Below, in pieces: positions 46,787-56,186 of a stretch of 64,000 nt of DNA (its first letter is position 1; the number at the start of each line of letters is the position of its first letter). A program made the translations under genes and the position numbers. The notes beneath the pieces are model-generated. The model had not been told where the DNA came from. It searched no databases and saw only the letters and a program-made list of their open reading frames with translations. This DNA comes from Ancylobacter aquaticus (lineage in GTDB: Bacteria; Pseudomonadota; Alphaproteobacteria; Rhizobiales; Xanthobacteraceae). Location: the NCBI RefSeq assembly GCF_004339465.1, contig NZ_SMFY01000002.1, positions 1,054,001 through 1,118,000 of the forward strand. Direction: 5' to 3'.

Positions 46787-49698
46787 ACCTGTTCGGGCTG
46801 CCTCTCGCCTTCGCCACCCCGCTTCTGCTCACCGCGCTGGCTGCGCTGCCACTGCTGTGGTTCCTGCTGCGGCTGGTGCCGCCGCGCCCGCGCCGGATCG
46901 CCTTCGCGCCGATGCGGCTGCTGCTCGACATTCCGCCGAAGGAAGAGACTCCGGCCCGCACGCCGTGGTGGCTCACCGTGCTGCGGCTTCTGCTGGCGGC
47001 CATCATCATCTTCGCCGCCGCCGGGCCGATCTGGAATCCGCCGGTTGCCGGCCCGGCCTCTTCCGGCCCGGTAGCGCTGCTCATCGATTCCGGCTGGCCG
47101 GCCGCCGCCGGCTGGGCCGCCCGTCGCGCCAGTGCCGAGGGCGTGGTGGCCGATGCCGATCTGGAAGGGCGCGGCGTCATCCTCATTCCCACCGGCGAGC
47201 CGCCGCTGGAGCCCCGCGTGATGGCGCCGAACGAGGCGCGCGAGCGCCTGCGCACCCTTAGCCCCGTGCCCTTCGTGCCCGACCGGGCCGCCGCTTTCGC
47301 CAGCCTCGCCAAGGCGCTGGCCGCCGCCCCGCAGGCGAGCGTGATCTATCTCTCCGACGGCGTGGCCCTCGACGGCCCCGGCGCCGCCCCGGCCGACCTT
47401 CTGGCCATCATTGGGGATCGCCCGCTCACCACGCTGGTCGACGGGGTTTCGGAGCCGCTGGCGCTGGCCGGCGCCGACAACGCCGTCGACGCGCTCACCG
47501 TCAAGGTGCTGCGCGCCGACCGCCAGACCCTGCCGCGTGCCGGCATGGTGCGGGCCTTCGATATGCGCGGCCTGCCGCTGGGCGAGGCCCCGTTCGCGCT
47601 GGAACCCGGCGCCACCGAGGGCGAGGCGCGCTTCGACTTGCCGGTGGAGATCCGCAACGAGGTGGCCCGGCTCGACATTGCCGACGAAGCGTCCGCCGGC
47701 GCGGTGCAGCTGCTCGACAAGCGCTGGCGCCGCCGCGCGGTGGGCGTCGTCTCCGGCGTCGCCGCCGACCAGCGCCAGCCGCTGCTCGCGCCCTCCTATT
47801 ACCTCACCCGGGCGCTCGCCCCCTTCGCCGATATCCGCGCCGCCGAGGGCGCCTCCACGGCGGAGGCGGTAGACCGCTTCATCGAACAGAAGCTGCCGGT
47901 GATCATCCTCTCCGATGTCGGCACCCTGCCGCCGGAGACACAGGCCCGGCTCGGCCGCTGGGTCGAGGGTGGCGGCGTGCTCATCCGCTTCGCCGGCCCG
48001 CGCCTCGCCAATGGATCGGACGAGCTTGTCCCCGTCACCTTGCGGCGCGGCGGCCGGGTGCTGGGCGGTTCGCTCTCCTGGGAACAGCCGCAGTCGCTCG
48101 GCGGCTTTGCGGCCGACGGCCCGTTCCGCGACGTGCCGGTGCCGGACGACATCACCGTGAACCGCCAGGTGCTGGCCGAGCCGGACGGGCTGCTGGCCGC
48201 CCGCACCTGGGCGACGCTGTCCGACGGCACGCCCCTCGTCACAGGCGAGCGGCGCGGGGCCGGCACGCTGGCGCTGTTCCACGTCACCGCCGACACCTCC
48301 TGGTCGAACCTGCCGCTCTCGGGCGCCTTCGTCGAGATGCTGCGCCGGGTGGTGGCGCTCGGCGGTTCCACCGCCAGCGAGGCGGCGGTGGACGCGGCCG
48401 GCGGGCCGGTGCTGAACGGCGAAACGCTCGCCCCCACCCGCCTGCTCGACGGCTTCGGCGCCTTCCGCCCGACCATGCCGACCGCCAAGGCAATTCCCGT
48501 GGGCTATCGCGACCGCGCCGTCGCCGACCATCCGCCCGGCTTCTACGGCCCGCCGGACGGGCTGGTGGCCGTCAACGCCCTGCTGCCGCGCGACACGCTG
48601 GTGCCGCTCGATCTCTCAAGCCTCGGCCGGCTGGAGCCCTACCGCGACAGCACCCCGCGCGACCTGCGCGCGCCCCTATTGGTGGCGCTGCTGGCGCTGC
48701 TTCTGGTCGATGCGATGGTCGTGTTCCTACTCGCCGGCGGCGTCTCCCGCCTCACGGCCCGCCGCGCCGCAAAGGGCGCCACGGGCGGGGCGGCCGCCCT
48801 CCTGCTGGCGCTCGGCCTCGCCGCCCTCCTGCCGGGCGGGGCGCAGGCCCAGCCCCAGCCGCTGACCGCGCCGCTCGTCCAGAGCGCGCCGCCCGCTGCC
48901 ACGCCCCCCGCCGCCGCGCTGGAAAAGCCGATGACGCAAGGCGAGATCGACTTCGCGCTCCAGGCGACCAATTCCACCCGGCTCGCCTATGTCGTCACCG
49001 GCGACGGCGAGACCGACGCGATCAGCCGCGCCGGGCTGAAGGGGCTCACCGACTTTCTCGGCGAGCGCACCGCGCTGGAGGCCGGCGAGCCGATGGGCGT
49101 CGACATCAGCCGCGACGAGTTGTCCTTCTTCCCGCTCGTCTACTGGCCGATCGTCCCCGGCACCGAGCGCCCGAGCCCGCAGACGCTGGCGCGCGTCGAC
49201 GCCTTCATGAAGCAGGGCGGCACCGTCATCTTCGACACCCGCGACGCCGAAACCACCCTGCCCGGCTCCAGCAGCGCCGGCTCGCCCGCCAATGACACGC
49301 TCCGCGCCATCCTGTCCGGCCTCGACATTCCCGAACTGGAGCCGGTGCCGCGCGACCACGTGCTGACCAAGGCGTTCTACCTGCTGCGCGACTTCCCCGG
49401 CCGCTTCACCGGCGGCACCACCTGGGTGGAGGCACTGCCGGCCGCCGACGAGGCGGAGGAACGCCCCGCCCGCGCCGGTGACGGCGTGTCGCCCGTGGTC
49501 ATCACCTCGAACGACCTCGCCGGCGCCTGGGCAATGGACGATTTCGGCCAGCCCATGCTCCCCGTCTCCGATGGCGGCCCGCGCCAGCGCGAACTCGCTT
49601 TCCGCGCCGGCGCCAACCTCGTCATGTATGTGCTGACCGGCAACTACAAGGCCGACCAGGTCCATGTGCCGGCGCTGCTGGAAAGGCTGGGGCAATGA
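46783..49698 (+). CDS. DUF4159 protein with BatA-type N-terminus
   Basis: A 971-residue membrane protein. The N-terminus has two helices (LPLAFATPLLLTALAALPLLWFLLRLVPPRPR and VLRLLLAAIIIFAAAGPIWNPP), the BatA-like membrane signature, then a large periplasm- or cytoplasm-facing region with a glutamine-amidotransferase-like fold (about residues 310-560). A further helix pair (about 625-690) precedes the C-terminal DUF4159 domain (about 725-970, FFPLVYWPIVPGTERPSPQT). It is the third gene of the cassette and overlaps the DUF58 stop. Function unknown. Confidence 0.9.
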   Translation: MNLFGLPLAFATPLLLTALAALPLLWFLLRLVPPRPRRIAFAPMRLLLDIPPKEETPARTPWWLTVLRLLLAAIIIFAAAGPIWNPPVAGPASSGPVALLIDSGWPAAAGWAARRASAEGVVADADLEGRGVILIPTGEPPLEPRVMAPNEARERLRTLSPVPFVPDRAAAFASLAKALAAAPQASVIYLSDGVALDGPGAAPADLLAIIGDRPLTTLVDGVSEPLALAGADNAVDALTVKVLRADRQTLPRAGMVRAFDMRGLPLGEAPFALEPGATEGEARFDLPVEIRNEVARLDIADEASAGAVQLLDKRWRRRAVGVVSGVAADQRQPLLAPSYYLTRALAPFADIRAAEGASTAEAVDRFIEQKLPVIILSDVGTLPPETQARLGRWVEGGGVLIRFAGPRLANGSDELVPVTLRRGGRVLGGSLSWEQPQSLGGFAADGPFRDVPVPDDITVNRQVLAEPDGLLAARTWATLSDGTPLVTGERRGAGTLALFHVTADTSWSNLPLSGAFVEMLRRVVALGGSTASEAAVDAAGGPVLNGETLAPTRLLDGFGAFRPTMPTAKAIPVGYRDRAVADHPPGFYGPPDGLVAVNALLPRDTLVPLDLSSLGRLEPYRDSTPRDLRAPLLVALLALLLVDAMVVFLLAGGVSRLTARRAAKGATGGAAALLLALGLAALLPGGAQAQPQPLTAPLVQSAPPAATPPAAALEKPMTQGEIDFALQATNSTRLAYVVTGDGETDAISRAGLKGLTDFLGERTALEAGEPMGVDISRDELSFFPLVYWPIVPGTERPSPQTLARVDAFMKQGGTVIFDTRDAETTLPGSSSAGSPANDTLRAILSGLDIPELEPVPRDHVLTKAFYLLRDFPGRFTGGTTWVEALPAADEAEERPARAGDGVSPVVITSNDLAGAWAMDDFGQPMLPVSDGGPRQRELAFRAGANLVMYVLTGNYKADQVHVPALLERLGQ

Positions 49699-49726
49699 GT
49701 TTTCCTCAGGTCGCCCAGCACACCTC

Positions 49727-49836
49727 CCTCTCCCCGTCGGGGAGAGGTGGCCCGCGCGGCGGGTCGGTGAGGGGCGACGACGCTGCCGGTGGGCGTAGAC
49801 CCCTCACCCCATCCCTCTCCCCCGGGGGGAGAGGGG
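49727..49836. repeat. Nested palindromic repeat between cassette genes
   Basis: Three pairs of arms are present. CCTCTCCCC / GGGGAGAGG make a first hairpin (49727-49747), GGTGAGGGG (49766-49774) pairs with CCCCTCACC (49800-49808), and CCCTCTCCCC / GGGGAGAGGG make a third (49813-49835). This CCCTCTCCCC-hairpin plus GTGAGGGG layout is a familiar Rhizobiales intergenic element and fills most of the spacer before the last cassette gene. Confidence 0.8.
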
Positions 49837-49864
49837 GTAACACCCGCGCCGACGGATGCCTCTC

Positions 49865-51937
49865 ATGAATTTCGGCCTCGCCTTCGATCCGCTGATCCCG
49901 CTGCCCTGGCTCATCGCCGCCGCCGTTCTGGCCGGCGCTGTGGCGCTGCTCGTCATCGTCGCGCGCACCCGTGGCTCGCTGCTGCGGGCGCTGGCGATCG
50001 CGCTCGCCGTGCTGGCGATCGCCAACCCCTCGCTGACGCGGGAGGAGCGCGAGCCGCTCTCTACCGTGGTGGCGGTCGTCGTCGACCAGAGCGCCAGCCA
50101 GGATTTCGGCGACCGTAACCAGATGACGCAGGCGGCGCGCGCCGAGTTGGAGGCCCGCCTCGCCCGGCTGAAGGAACAGGGCGCCGAGATCCGCTTCATC
50201 GACGCCGGCGGCGGCGCCGGCGAGGTGGACGGCACCCGCCTGTTCACGGCGCTGTCCGCCGGCCTCGCAGACGTGCCGCCCGAACGGGTGGCCGGCGCCA
50301 TCTTCCTCACCGACGGGCGGGTCCACGACATCCCCGCCACCATCGCCGCGCTCGGCTTCCACGCCCCGGTGCATGCCATCATCTCCGGCCAGGAAGGCGA
50401 GCGCGACCGCCGCGTGGCGCTCACCTCGACACCGCGCTTCGGCATCGTCGGCCAGAACCAGACCATCGGCTACCGGGTCGAGGATGAGGGCGCCCCGGCC
50501 GGCGCCCGCGTTTCCGTCACCGTGCGCCGCGACGGCGAGGTGGTGGCGCGCCCCATCGTCACCGCCGGCCAGCCGGCCGAAATCGAGGTCGAGATCACCC
50601 ATGCCGGCGCCAACATCATCGAAATCGAGGCCGCCGGGCTTGAGGGCGAGTTGACAGCCGTCAACAACCGCGCCGCCGTCTCCATTGACGGGGTGCGCGA
50701 CAAGCTGCGGGTGCTGCTGGTTTCCGGCGAGCCGCATGTGGGCGAGCGCACCTGGCGCAACCTGCTGAAATCCGACGCCAATGTCGATCTCGTCCACTTC
50801 ACCATCCTGCGCCCGCCGGAAAAGCAGGACGGCACGCCGATCAATGAGCTCTCGCTGATCGCCTTCCCCACGCGCGAGCTTTTCCAGCAGAAGATCAAGG
50901 ATTTCGACCTGATCATCTTCGACCGCTACGCCCAGCAGGGCGTGCTGCCGATGATCTATTTCGACAATATCGTGCGCTATGTGGAAGAGGGCGGCGCGCT
51001 GCTGGTCGCCGCCGGCACCGATTATGTCTCCGACGGTTCGGTCTATTACACCCCGCTCGATTCCATCCTGCCGGCCGGCCCCACCGGGCAGATGACGCAG
51101 ACGCCCTACCGCGCCCAGCTCACCGAGGCCGGCCAGCGCCATCCCGTCACCCGCGCCTTGCCGGGCTCGGAAAGCGACCCGCCGGCCTGGTCGCGCTTCT
51201 TCCGCCTCGTCGATACCGACGGCGCGCGCGGCACCAGCGTGATGGACGGGCCGAACGGCAAGCCCGTTGTGCTGCTCGACCGCGTCGGCGAGGGCCGCGT
51301 GGCGCTGCTGCTGTCGGATCATTTCTGGCTGTGGGCGCGCGGCTATGAGGGCGGCGGGCCGCATATCGACCTGCTGCGCCGGCTCTCGCACTGGCTGATG
51401 AAGGAGCCGGATCTGGAGGAGGAGCGCCTGCGCATGGTCGCCCAGGGCGGCGACCTCATGGTCGAGCGCCAGACCATGGGCGACAGCGCCCCGCCGGTGA
51501 CCATCACCACCCCCACCGGCACCACAAGGCAGGTCACGCTGGAACCCGCCGCCCCCGGCCTGTTCCGTGTCACCTTCCCTGCCGACCGGCTGGGCCTCTG
51601 GCGCGCCACCGACGGCACCCATACCGCGCTGGTCAATGTCGGCCCGCTCAACCCGCGCGAATTCGCCGAGGTGACGTCGACCACCCAGGCACTGCGCCCG
51701 ACCCTCGAGGCGACGGGCGGCGGCGTCTGGCGCATGGCGGATCTGGCGGGCTTTGTCCCGCGCGTCGTCGCCGTGCGCTCGGGCGAGCGCTTCGCCGGCG
51801 AGGACTGGATGGGCGTCGCGATGCGGGAGGTGTCCGTGGTGCGCGGGCTCGGCCTGTTCCCGCTCTTCGCCGGCCTGTCCGGCCTGTTGATCCTGCTCGC
51901 GGGCGTCGCCGCCGCCTGGGCACGCGAGGGGCGGTAA
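49865..51937 (+). CDS. Large membrane protein of the MoxR cassette (VWA/amidotransferase-like)
   Basis: A 690-residue protein. Two N-terminal helices (IPLPWLIAAAVLAGAVALLVIVA and LLRALAIALAVLAIANPSL) are followed by a VWA-like segment (STVVAVVVDQSASQDFGDRNQ, about residues 64-84), a strand-rich immunoglobulin-like part (about 190-270), a glutamine-amidotransferase-like domain (about 280-460, LRVLLVSGEPHVGERTWRN) and a C-terminal helix (LFAGLSGLLILLAGVAAAWA). The DQSAS motif replaces the usual DxSxS, so a MIDAS may be kept. The start ATG 49865 gives the family N-terminus MNFGLAFDP. It completes the moxR cassette. Confidence 0.88.
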   Translation: MNFGLAFDPLIPLPWLIAAAVLAGAVALLVIVARTRGSLLRALAIALAVLAIANPSLTREEREPLSTVVAVVVDQSASQDFGDRNQMTQAARAELEARLARLKEQGAEIRFIDAGGGAGEVDGTRLFTALSAGLADVPPERVAGAIFLTDGRVHDIPATIAALGFHAPVHAIISGQEGERDRRVALTSTPRFGIVGQNQTIGYRVEDEGAPAGARVSVTVRRDGEVVARPIVTAGQPAEIEVEITHAGANIIEIEAAGLEGELTAVNNRAAVSIDGVRDKLRVLLVSGEPHVGERTWRNLLKSDANVDLVHFTILRPPEKQDGTPINELSLIAFPTRELFQQKIKDFDLIIFDRYAQQGVLPMIYFDNIVRYVEEGGALLVAAGTDYVSDGSVYYTPLDSILPAGPTGQMTQTPYRAQLTEAGQRHPVTRALPGSESDPPAWSRFFRLVDTDGARGTSVMDGPNGKPVVLLDRVGEGRVALLLSDHFWLWARGYEGGGPHIDLLRRLSHWLMKEPDLEEERLRMVAQGGDLMVERQTMGDSAPPVTITTPTGTTRQVTLEPAAPGLFRVTFPADRLGLWRATDGTHTALVNVGPLNPREFAEVTSTTQALRPTLEATGGGVWRMADLAGFVPRVVAVRSGERFAGEDWMGVAMREVSVVRGLGLFPLFAGLSGLLILLAGVAAAWAREGR

Positions 51938-52065
51938 GCGCCTGCCGGGGGGGCGCGCGGCCGGGGGTAAATCGTCCCTCTCCCGGCCTTGTGACCTCCG
52001 CCCGCGCCTGGACGCTCTAGTTTCTCGGCTACGCGCCGCGTTCGCGCGCCGCGCCTTCCCGAGAC

Positions 52066-53079
52066 ATGGAGCCCAAACTGGTGAAGTCCGTCCGCCTCTG
52101 CCTGTCCGCCGCCCTCGTCGGCCTGAGCACCCTAGCCCTCGCCGACACGCACCCGACCTATGGCCCGCAGTTGGAGGGTTTCGCCTATCCCCATGAGGTC
52201 AAGCGCTTCGACCTCTCGTCGCAGGGCAAGGCGCTGAGCATGGCCTATATGGACGTGGCACCGACAGGCGACGCGAACGGGCGCACCGTGGTGCTGCTGC
52301 ACGGCAAGAATTTTTGCGGCGCCACCTGGGAAGGCACCATCGAGGCGCTGACCGGCGCCGGCTACCGGGTGGTTGCGCCCGACCAGATCGGCTTCTGTGC
52401 CTCGACGAAGCCCGAGGGCTACCAGTTCAGCCTGAACCAGCTCGCCGACAACACCAACAAGCTGCTCGCCGCGCTCGGCATCGAGAAGGCGACGATCATG
52501 GGCCATTCCATGGGCGGCATGCTGGCGGCCCGCTACGCGCTTTCCTTCCCCGGGGCGACGGAAAAGCTGGTGATGGTCAACCCGATTGGGCTGGAGGACT
52601 GGCGGGCCAAGGGCGTGCCCTACGCCACCATCGACCAGCTCTATCAGGGCGAGTTGAAAACCAGCTTCGACAGCATCAAGAACTACCAGCTGAAATTCTA
52701 CTACAACGGTGAGTGGAAGCCGGATTATGACCGCTGGGTCGCCATGTCCGCCGGGCTCGCCGGCGGGCCGGGCAAGGAGATCGTCGCCTGGAACCAGGCG
52801 CAGACCTCGGACATGATCTACACCCAGCCGGTGGTCCACGAGTTCGGCAACATAGCCGTGCCGACCCTGCTGTTCATCGGCACCAACGACAAGACCGCAC
52901 CCGGCGCCAACCGGGCCCCGAAGGAGGTCTCGCAGTCGCTCGGCAATTATGCGGAACTGGGCAAGCAGACCGCCAAGGCCATTCCCGGCGCCCGGTTGGT
53001 CGAATTCGACGGGCTCGGCCACTCGCCGCAGGTCGAGGCGCCGGAGGAATTCCACAAGGCGCTGCTCGGCGCGTTGTAA
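52066..53079 (+). CDS. Alpha/beta hydrolase, exported
   Basis: A 337-residue protein with a signal peptide (LCLSAALVGLSTLALA). The alpha/beta hydrolase triad is visible: nucleophile Ser in TIMGHSMGGMLA (about residue 147), acid in LFIGTNDKTAPG (about 275) and His in DGLGHSPQVEAPEEF (about 321). The oxyanion segment is VVLLHGKNFCGATWEG. Substrate unknown; the fold suggests esterase or haloalkane-dehalogenase relatives acting in the periplasm. It starts a run of unrelated accessory enzymes. Confidence 0.88.
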   Translation: MEPKLVKSVRLCLSAALVGLSTLALADTHPTYGPQLEGFAYPHEVKRFDLSSQGKALSMAYMDVAPTGDANGRTVVLLHGKNFCGATWEGTIEALTGAGYRVVAPDQIGFCASTKPEGYQFSLNQLADNTNKLLAALGIEKATIMGHSMGGMLAARYALSFPGATEKLVMVNPIGLEDWRAKGVPYATIDQLYQGELKTSFDSIKNYQLKFYYNGEWKPDYDRWVAMSAGLAGGPGKEIVAWNQAQTSDMIYTQPVVHEFGNIAVPTLLFIGTNDKTAPGANRAPKEVSQSLGNYAELGKQTAKAIPGARLVEFDGLGHSPQVEAPEEFHKALLGAL

Positions 53080-53141
53080 GGGGCTGGCCGGGGCGCCGGG
53101 CGCCGGCCATGCTCGCGCTCCCTACGAATCGGAGCGCGCCC

Positions 53142-53666
53142 ATGACCAGCTTTCGTGGCTTCATCGCCGCCAGTCTCGACGGCTACATCGCCGACCGCGA
53201 GGGCGGACTGGACTGGCTTACCCCGTTCGACGACGTGGATTCCGGCTATGGGGCCTTCATTGCCGACATCGGCACGGTCGTGCTCGGGCGGGCGACCTTC
53301 GAGACCGTGGCCGCCATGCCGGGCGACTGGCTCTACGCCGGCAAGCGCGCCGTCGTCGTTACCTCCCGCCCCCTCGCCGACGCCCCGGCCGGGGTCGAGG
53401 CGTGGCACGGCGGCGTGCCCGCCCTGATCGCCCATCTCAGGGACATGCCGAACGAAATCGTCTGGGTCGTCGGTGGAGGCGGCCTGCAGTCCGCCTTTAT
53501 CGCCGCCGGGGCGCTGGACAGGCTGGACCTGTTCGTCATCCCGGTGCTGCTGGGCGGTGGCGTCCCGCTGTTTCCGCCCGAGGCGACGCCGGCCCGGCGG
53601 CTGGCGCTGGTCGAGACGGAAAGCTATGCCAACGGCATGGTGCGGCTGCGCTACGCGCTTTCCTGA
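53142..53666 (+). CDS. Dihydrofolate reductase-like protein (RibD C-terminal type)
   Basis: A 174-residue protein. Motifs: FIAASLDGYIADREGGLDWL (about residues 6-25), VVLGRATFETVAAMPGDW near 46, and the NADPH-loop IVWVVGGGGLQSAFIAAGALDRLDLFVIPVLLGGGVPLF (about 107-145). This matches the dihydrofolate-reductase-fold proteins of unknown substrate often annotated YyaP/YwjB. It is not a folA. The last 16 bases overlap the 3' end of the convergent GNAT gene. Confidence 0.88.
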   Translation: MTSFRGFIAASLDGYIADREGGLDWLTPFDDVDSGYGAFIADIGTVVLGRATFETVAAMPGDWLYAGKRAVVVTSRPLADAPAGVEAWHGGVPALIAHLRDMPNEIVWVVGGGGLQSAFIAAGALDRLDLFVIPVLLGGGVPLFPPEATPARRLALVETESYANGMVRLRYALS

Positions 53667-54193
53667 AGCGGCGCGCGGGTGAAATCCTTGCGCACGGGCC
53701 CGCGCACCGCGTCCATCGGTGTCGCGTCGAGCGCGCACACCAGCACGCGGGCCGGGTCCACCGGGCCGGGAAGGCTCACCTGCCCGCGCGGCACGCGGTG
53801 GAAGCCCATCCGGCCATAATAGGGCTCGTCGCCCACCAGCAGCACCAGCCGCGCCGCGCCCTCATGCGCCAGCGCCGCCTTCGCGGCTTCCAGCGCGCGC
53901 TCCACCAGCCGCCGGCCGATGCCGTGCGAGCGGAAGGGCGGCTCCACCGTGAGCGGACCGAGCAGCAGGGCCGGCAGGGCACCGATAACAATCGGCGTCA
54001 GCCGCACCGAGCCGACCAGCATGGTGCCGATGAAGGCGGTGAAGGACAGATCCCGCCGGTGCGGGTTGTTCTCGCGCAGCCGGAAGGCGGTACGGGCATA
54101 GCGCCCGGGGCCGAAGGTGCGGGCGATCAGCCGCTCGATGGCGACATCGTCGGCGGGCATCTCGGTCAGCAGGGAAATGGACAGCTCGGTCAT
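53651..54193 (-). CDS. GNAT-family N-acetyltransferase (YhbS type)
   Basis: A 180-residue GNAT protein. It begins with TEMPADDVAIERLIARTFGPGRYARTAFRLRE, and carries the acetyl-CoA motif GPLTVEPPFRSHGIGRRLVERALEAAKA (about residues 78-105) and LVGDEPYYGRMGFHRV near 120. The pattern fits YhbS-like acetyltransferases. Its 3' end overlaps the convergent reductase by 16 bases, so antisense overlap of transcripts is likely. Confidence 0.88.
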   Translation of the reverse strand: MTELSISLLTEMPADDVAIERLIARTFGPGRYARTAFRLRENNPHRRDLSFTAFIGTMLVGSVRLTPIVIGALPALLLGPLTVEPPFRSHGIGRRLVERALEAAKAALAHEGAARLVLLVGDEPYYGRMGFHRVPRGQVSLPGPVDPARVLVCALDATPMDAVRGPVRKDFTRAPLQESA

Positions 54194-54437
54194 CGGGGCT
54201 CTCGGCGCTCAGGGTCGGCAGGCCGCCGCACCGAGCCACCGCGCATCACGGCTCTCAGCGGACAGCAACGGGCAGGCACGCGCGCACGCTGGCGCGGCGG
54301 GCTCGCTCATGTCGTCGTCGCTGGGCCGGCAACCGGAACATCGGGCTTTCCTCGATCGGACGCGCCCGATAGCACGGACGGCGCGCGAGGTCGAGCGTTG
54401 CCGGGCGATCGCCGGATGGAATAGCCTCACCGCCATC

Positions 54438-54968
54438 ATGCCCGCGCCCGACATCCGCCCCCTCGCCCCGGACCCTTCCACCATCGACACGCTCGCCAAC
54501 CTGCTCATCGAGACGGTGGCGGCGGGTGGCTCGGTCGGCTTCATGCACCCGGTGGCGCCGGCGAAGGCCCGCGCCTTCGCCCGCACCGCGCTGGAGGCGG
54601 CGGCAAGGGGCGAGCGCATCGTGCTCGGCGCCTTCATCGAGGGCGCTCTCGCCAGCACGGTGACGCTGCTTCTCGCCCTGCCGGAGAACCAGCCGCACCG
54701 TGCCGAGATCGCCAAGATGATGACCCGCCCGGCCTTTCGTGGAAGGGGCCTTGCCCGCGCGCTGCTCGTGGAGGCGGAGCGGCTGGCGGTGGCGCAGGGG
54801 CGCACGCTGCTGGTGCTCGACACGGCACAGGAGGACGGCGCCGCCGGCCTGTACGAGAAGCAGGGCTTCGTGCGCGCCGGCGCCATCCCCGATTTCGCGC
54901 TGAAGCCACAGGGCGGCCTGACCGCGACGCTGCTCTATTTCAAGCGGCTCGGCGACGCCGAGAGCTAA
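54438..54968 (+). CDS. GNAT-family N-acetyltransferase
   Basis: A 176-residue GNAT domain. The acetyl-CoA-binding motif is IAKMMTRPAFRGRGLARALLVEAERLA (about residues 94-120), followed by LLVLDTAQEDGAAGLYEKQGFVRAG near 126-150, with a Tyr near 142 in the position that acts as general acid. The N-terminus up to residue 30 is variable. Start at 54438 chosen at the first in-frame ATG after a poor leader. Substrate unknown. Confidence 0.85.
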   Translation: MPAPDIRPLAPDPSTIDTLANLLIETVAAGGSVGFMHPVAPAKARAFARTALEAAARGERIVLGAFIEGALASTVTLLLALPENQPHRAEIAKMMTRPAFRGRGLARALLVEAERLAVAQGRTLLVLDTAQEDGAAGLYEKQGFVRAGAIPDFALKPQGGLTATLLYFKRLGDAES

Positions 54969-55122
54969 GCGTGGGGCAATGGGATGCGGGGCTTGGGCTG
55001 CGGGGCTTGGGCCGATGCCTTTCCACGGCATTTGCGCAAGACCGCCCTGCCCTTGCCGCACGCGATGACGGCTGGCCAGTGCGCTGTATCGCCCTAGACT
55101 TAGCGTCAAACAGGAGAAGCAC

Positions 55123-56091
55123 ATGGGACTGCTGGTCGAGGGCAAGTGGGTCGACAAATGGTACGATACCAAGAGCACGGGCGGACGCTTCGAGCGCACC
55201 GTCACGCGCTTCCGCAACTGGATCACGGCTGACGGCGCGCCCGGACCTTCCGGCGAGGGCGGCTTCCCGGCGGAAGCGGGGCGCTATCACCTCTATGTCT
55301 CGCTCGCCTGCCCCTGGGCGCACCGCACGCTGATCATGCGCGCGCTGAAGGGGCTGGAGGACGTCATCTCCGTCTCGGTGGTCGATCCGTTCATGGGCGA
55401 GGAAGGCTGGGTCTTCGCCGACCACGCCGCCCGCGCCAGCGAGGGCGCCACGACCGATGGCGTACTCGGCAAGCAGCGGCTCTACGAGGTCTATCTCGCC
55501 GCCGATCCCGCCTTTTCCGGCCGCGTCACCGTGCCGGTGCTGTGGGACAAGACGCGCGGCACCATCGTCAGCAACGAGTCGGCGGAGATCATCCGCATGC
55601 TCAACACCGCCTTCGAGGCCTTCACGAAGGACCGGCACGATTTTTACCCGCCGGCCCTGCGCGAGGAGATCGACACGCTGAACGCGCGCGTCTACGACGC
55701 GGTGAACAACGGCGTCTACAAAGCCGGCTTCGCCACCACGCAGGACGCCTATGAGGAGGCGGTCGCCGCGCTGTTCACCGAGCTGGACGCGCTGGAGGCC
55801 CGGCTGGAGGGGCGCGACTGGCTGATGGGCGAGGCGCTCACCGAGGCCGATATCCGCCTGTTCACCACGCTGATCCGCTTCGACCCGGTCTATGTCGGCC
55901 ACTTCAAGTGCAACGTCCGCCGGATTTTCGACTACCCGAACCTCTCGCGCTACGTGAAGGCGTTCTTCGCCCTGCCGGGAGTGAAGGAGACGGTGAACCT
56001 CACCCACATCAAGCGGCACTATTACGAGAGCCACAAGACCATCAACCCGACCGGCATCGTGCCGGTGGGGCCGGAGGTGTGGTGGGGGTGA
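55123..56091 (+). CDS. Glutathionyl-hydroquinone reductase (Xi-class GST)
   Basis: A 322-residue protein. The Xi-class motif with catalytic Cys is YVSLACPWAHRTLIMRAL (about residues 58-75), preceded by FRNWITADG, and the C-terminal half contains NVRRIFDYPNLSRYVKAFF and GVKETVNLTHIKRHYYESHKTINPTGIVPVGP, typical of the class. It reduces glutathionyl-hydroquinones to hydroquinones with glutathione in relatives. AGGAGAAGCAC precedes the ATG. Cytoplasmic; single-gene unit. Confidence 0.95.
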   Translation: MGLLVEGKWVDKWYDTKSTGGRFERTVTRFRNWITADGAPGPSGEGGFPAEAGRYHLYVSLACPWAHRTLIMRALKGLEDVISVSVVDPFMGEEGWVFADHAARASEGATTDGVLGKQRLYEVYLAADPAFSGRVTVPVLWDKTRGTIVSNESAEIIRMLNTAFEAFTKDRHDFYPPALREEIDTLNARVYDAVNNGVYKAGFATTQDAYEEAVAALFTELDALEARLEGRDWLMGEALTEADIRLFTTLIRFDPVYVGHFKCNVRRIFDYPNLSRYVKAFFALPGVKETVNLTHIKRHYYESHKTINPTGIVPVGPEVWWG

Positions 56092-56111
56092 GGGGCGTCC
56101 GATTCGGCTGA

Positions 56112-56158
56112 TCCCACCGCGGAAATTCGATTGCGCGGTGGGAACGGGTGCCTATATT
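56112..56158 (+). promoter_or_regulatory. Inverted repeat overlapping a promoter ahead of the DUF2188/TIR-like pair
   Basis: A perfect 10-base inverted repeat TCCCACCGCG / CGCGGTGGGA (56112-56143, loop 12) lies just upstream of the module. A -35-like TTGCGC (56131-56136) partly sits in the right arm, and a -10-like TATATT (56153-56158) follows 16 bases later. This looks like a promoter whose -35 could be covered by a dimeric repressor. The hairpin could instead be a terminator of the GST gene, but no T-run follows it directly. Confidence 0.5.
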
Positions 56159-56186
56159 TCCTTTAGAGGCATTGACCAAATCGGGC

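Noticed and set aside
45839-49698. A single 1201-codon gene from 46093 covering DUF58 and DUF4159.
   Set aside because: The first part is out of frame with the recognisable DUF58 protein. The DUF4159 gene starts at 46783, overlapping the DUF58 stop by 4 bases.
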